Below are positions 14,735 to 16,681 of a stretch of 16,681 nucleotides of DNA, piece after piece. The stretch is from contig DUKK01000028.1 in NCBI GenBank assembly GCA_013329355.1, positions 1-16,681 on the forward strand. The letters run 5' to 3'. The translations under genes and the position numbers were made by a program. Within the stretch, counting starts at the first letter, position 1; each line of letters begins with the position of its first letter. Source of the stretch: Candidatus Poseidoniaceae archaeon. GTDB lineage: Archaea; Thermoplasmatota; Poseidoniia; Poseidoniales; Poseidoniaceae. The notes under the pieces are model-generated. The model was not told where the DNA came from, did not search any database, and saw only the letters and a program-made list of their open reading frames with translations.

Positions 14735-15927
14735 GAGATTTGCGAGAAAATTTCCCTATTTTGCAGCGTGAAATCAATGGTTACCCTCTGGTATACTTTG
14801 ACAACGCTGCAACAACCCAAAAACCAAATTCAGTTATAGACGCCATGAATGATTATTACTCAAATTCAAATGCCAACGTTCACAGAGCCGTTCACACCCT
14901 AGCAGGTGAGGCTACGGAGGGATACGAATCCTGTCGCCGAGAACTAAAGTCAAGATTTAATGCCAACAGGGCGATAATAACCAGTGGGACAACTGAAGCG
15001 ATTAATCTGGTAGCCCATGCCTGGGGCAGGGCAAACCTATCTGACGGTGACGCAATTATTCTCACAGAGATGGAACATCATTCTGACATCGTGCCGTGGC
15101 AAATGCTGGCCCAGGAAATGAACATTGAACTTCGATATGTCCCGGTGCAGAAAGACCTAACACTAGACATGGACTTATTTGAGGCAGCTATGGATGGCGC
15201 AAAACTAGTTTGCGTAGTTCACATATCAAACGTGTTAGGCGTCTGCAATCCAGTCGAACAAATCGTTCAAATTGCCAAACAAAACGGTGCCAAGGTGCTA
15301 CTCGATGCGGCACAAAGTGCGCCACATCAAGACATTGACTTCACTTCATTAGGAGCCGATTTTATGGCGTTTTCAGCGCATAAGATGTGTGGACCAACCG
15401 GCATTGGTGCACTGCTAGTTTCCGATGACGCATTCGATGAAATGCAGCCATTTATGGGCGGCGGTGACATGATAGAAACCGTATCAATTCACGGATCTAC
15501 CTATCAACAAAACGAGCAAAAGTTCGAGGCAGGAACCCCTAGAATCGCAGAAGCTATTGGATGGACTGAGGCGATTAAGTGGCTCAACGAAGTAGACATT
15601 AAATCAGAACACAAAAGGATCCTACAGTCTGCCAGATGGTTATCACAGCAACTACGAGAAATGGGTATGACTGTTTATGGTCGTCATGATGATAATGATG
15701 CTGCTGTTGTTTCATTTCTTCACCCGACGATGAATAGCGAAGACATGGCACATCTATTAGACGCACGCGGTTTTGCCGTCAGAACCGGACATCACTGCGC
15801 TCAGCCCTTACTCGACCGCCTGGAGATTACTGGAACGGTCCGAGTTTCGCTTTACTTCTACAATACTCATGAAGAAGTTGTTTCATTTGTTAATTATCTG
15901 TCCGAAATATTGGAGCGATTCGCATGA
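14731..15927 (+). CDS. sufS: SufS-type cysteine desulfurase (PLP enzyme)
   Basis: SufS removes sulfur from L-cysteine as a persulfide and gives alanine; it is the sulfur source for SufBCD through SufE. Family marks: YFDNAATTQKP (22-32), MEHHSDIVPWQ with the PLP-stacking His near 116, DAAQSAPH (192-199), the PLP Schiff-base Lys218 in SAHKMCGPTGIGAL, EAGTPR (266-271), and the short type-II active-site loop RTGHHCAQPLL with nucleophilic Cys356. At 398 aa it has the normal SufS length and lacks the long flexible loop of IscS. Start is uncertain between GTG 14731 (gives MRDLRENFPIL, close to family N-termini) and TTG 14740, which has the better-spaced ribosome site; the difference is three residues. 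It starts one base after the sufD stop. Confidence 0.96.
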   Translation: MRDLRENFPILQREINGYPLVYFDNAATTQKPNSVIDAMNDYYSNSNANVHRAVHTLAGEATEGYESCRRELKSRFNANRAIITSGTTEAINLVAHAWGRANLSDGDAIILTEMEHHSDIVPWQMLAQEMNIELRYVPVQKDLTLDMDLFEAAMDGAKLVCVVHISNVLGVCNPVEQIVQIAKQNGAKVLLDAAQSAPHQDIDFTSLGADFMAFSAHKMCGPTGIGALLVSDDAFDEMQPFMGGGDMIETVSIHGSTYQQNEQKFEAGTPRIAEAIGWTEAIKWLNEVDIKSEHKRILQSARWLSQQLREMGMTVYGRHDDNDAAVVSFLHPTMNSEDMAHLLDARGFAVRTGHHCAQPLLDRLEITGTVRVSLYFYNTHEEVVSFVNYLSEILERFA

Positions 15928-16334
15928 CTTACTCCAATGAACTGATTGAACTAATAGATGAGTTTCAAGACATTGATGACAAAATGGAACGTTTGGAGAT
16001 GGTTTTCGACTTGGCAGAGGAAGTAAATCTGCTGCCTATCGAGCAATGGAATGACAATACTCGTGTGCAAGGATGCCAGTCTGAGGCACATATTAGAGTA
16101 GAAGTCGTGGACTCTCATGTGAATTTTTATTCCGGCGCGGACTCTAAATTGGTTCAAGGATTGATGGGTATACTAACTATGGCTATTCACGGTGTTGACG
16201 CAGAAATAGTGTTGGAATTAACCCCTGAATTTGCCACTGAAATGGGAATTCTGAACTCGCTGTCACCAAGTAGGTCAAACGGTTTTAGAAATATGTTTGA
16301 TAAGGTAATGAAGGATATCAAATTACAGGTATAG
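15924..16334 (+). CDS. sufE: SufE sulfur-transfer protein
   Basis: SufE accepts the persulfide sulfur from SufS on a single cysteine and passes it to SufB. The catalytic residue is Cys51 in VQGCQSEAHI, the same residue number as in E. coli SufE. The rest also fits: SGADSKLVQGLMGILTMAI (the 'Sda.ivkGllail' helix) and LNSLSPSRSNGFRNMF (the 'Ls.sR.nGl..M' C-terminal motif). At 136 aa it has the normal length. There are no zinc-ligand cysteines, which rules out the SufU alternative. The ATG overlaps the sufS stop as ATGA, so the donor-acceptor pair is translationally coupled. SufE is mainly known from bacteria, so its presence in an archaeal operon is of interest. Confidence 0.93.
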   Translation: MTYSNELIELIDEFQDIDDKMERLEMVFDLAEEVNLLPIEQWNDNTRVQGCQSEAHIRVEVVDSHVNFYSGADSKLVQGLMGILTMAIHGVDAEIVLELTPEFATEMGILNSLSPSRSNGFRNMFDKVMKDIKLQV

Positions 16335-16341
16335 TGTTGCT

Positions 16342-16659
16342 ATGATTGACAAAGAATTAATTTTTCTACAACTCGATGAGGTAGAGGACCCAGAATTGGA
16401 GATTTCAATCGTTGAATTAGGACTTGTATATGATGTGCGTATAGAGCCCAAAGGGGATATTCTACACGCTGAAATTGATATGACATTAACTAGTCCTGGG
16501 TGTCCAGCAGCGGCTGAAATCATGGCAGCAACTCATCGCGCTGCACTTAACACAGATGGCATTGAATCAGTTCATGTCAATCTTGTCTGGTCACCAAGGT
16601 GGGATCCGAAAATTCATGCCTCAGAAGACGCCAGGATGGATATGGGCATTTGGGTTTAA
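16342..16659 (+). CDS. sufT: SufT/MIP18-family (DUF59) Fe-S maturation factor
   Basis: Small DUF59/MIP18-family proteins help mature Fe-S proteins and are commonly the last gene of suf operons. Diagnostic segments are EVEDPELEISIVELGLVYDV (the 'DPE...siveLGlv' core, 13-32), MTLTSPGCPAAAEI with conserved Cys54, and VNLVWSPRWDPKIHASEDARM, whose 'v.l...P.W....mse.ar...G' pattern marks the C-terminus. At 105 aa it is a stand-alone single domain without the N-terminal extension seen in some SufT proteins. PaaD and other DUF59 relatives share this fold; operon position decides for SufT. The start is the ATG at 16342, 7 bases after the sufE stop, with only a weak AGGT upstream, so translation probably depends on the upstream gene. 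Confidence 0.9.
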   Translation: MIDKELIFLQLDEVEDPELEISIVELGLVYDVRIEPKGDILHAEIDMTLTSPGCPAAAEIMAATHRAALNTDGIESVHVNLVWSPRWDPKIHASEDARMDMGIWV

Positions 16660-16681
16660 CGCTTCACTACAATGGTAAGTA

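Noticed and set aside
16672..16681. Possible start of the next gene after sufT
   Set aside because: An ATG is present but without a ribosome site, and only three codons are visible.

Overview
The window looks archaeal, most probably a marine euryarchaeon of the Marine Group II/III (Poseidoniia-like) type. The domain call rests on an archaeal CTP-dependent riboflavin kinase, an archaeosine-type tRNA-guanine transglycosylase with a C-terminal PUA domain, and GGAGG/GGTGA Shine-Dalgarno sites with GTG starts. The narrower lineage is an inference from acidic Asp/Gly calcium-loop ectodomains on membrane proteins and a full SUF set in an archaeal setting. Coding density is very high: no intergenic gap exceeds about 130 bases, and I saw no tRNA, rRNA, CRISPR or insertion sequence.

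Layout: (1) 1-463, plus strand: the 3' part of ribK, whose start lies off the left edge. (2) 458-11430, minus strand: ten genes read right to left. They are a NifU-like Fe-S scaffold, tgtA, two ABC ATPase/ABC-2 permease pairs, a lipocalin-like (AttH/CrtC-type) protein, a membrane protein with a bacterial-PH domain, a TPR-like protein, and truA. The five genes from the first ATPase to the lipocalin-like protein are chained by short start/stop overlaps and look like one translationally coupled export module. truA and ribK converge and overlap by 6 bp in the palindrome TCATGA. (3) 11431-11557: a divergent regulatory region with two adjacent perfect inverted repeats, one closely resembling half of a DtxR/IdeR iron-regulator operator. 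(4) 11558-16659, plus strand: sufC-sufB-sufD-sufS-sufE-sufT, a complete sulfur-mobilising Fe-S assembly operon.

How the genes work together: SufS extracts sulfur from cysteine and passes it to SufE and then to the SufBCD scaffold/ATPase. SufT and the divergent NifU-like protein would act in maturation or delivery of clusters. The shared control region between nfu and sufC fits iron-responsive co-regulation. TgtA and TruA are tRNA modification enzymes. The ABC cluster probably exports or flips an unknown envelope or lipid substrate.

Most noteworthy points: all four expected zinc ligands of the archaeosine transglycosylase are replaced, although both catalytic aspartates remain; there is a DtxR-like operator at the SUF/nfu divergent promoter; one ABC-2 permease carries a calcium-loop ectodomain between its first two membrane segments; and two ABC pairs are linked to a lipocalin-like gene.
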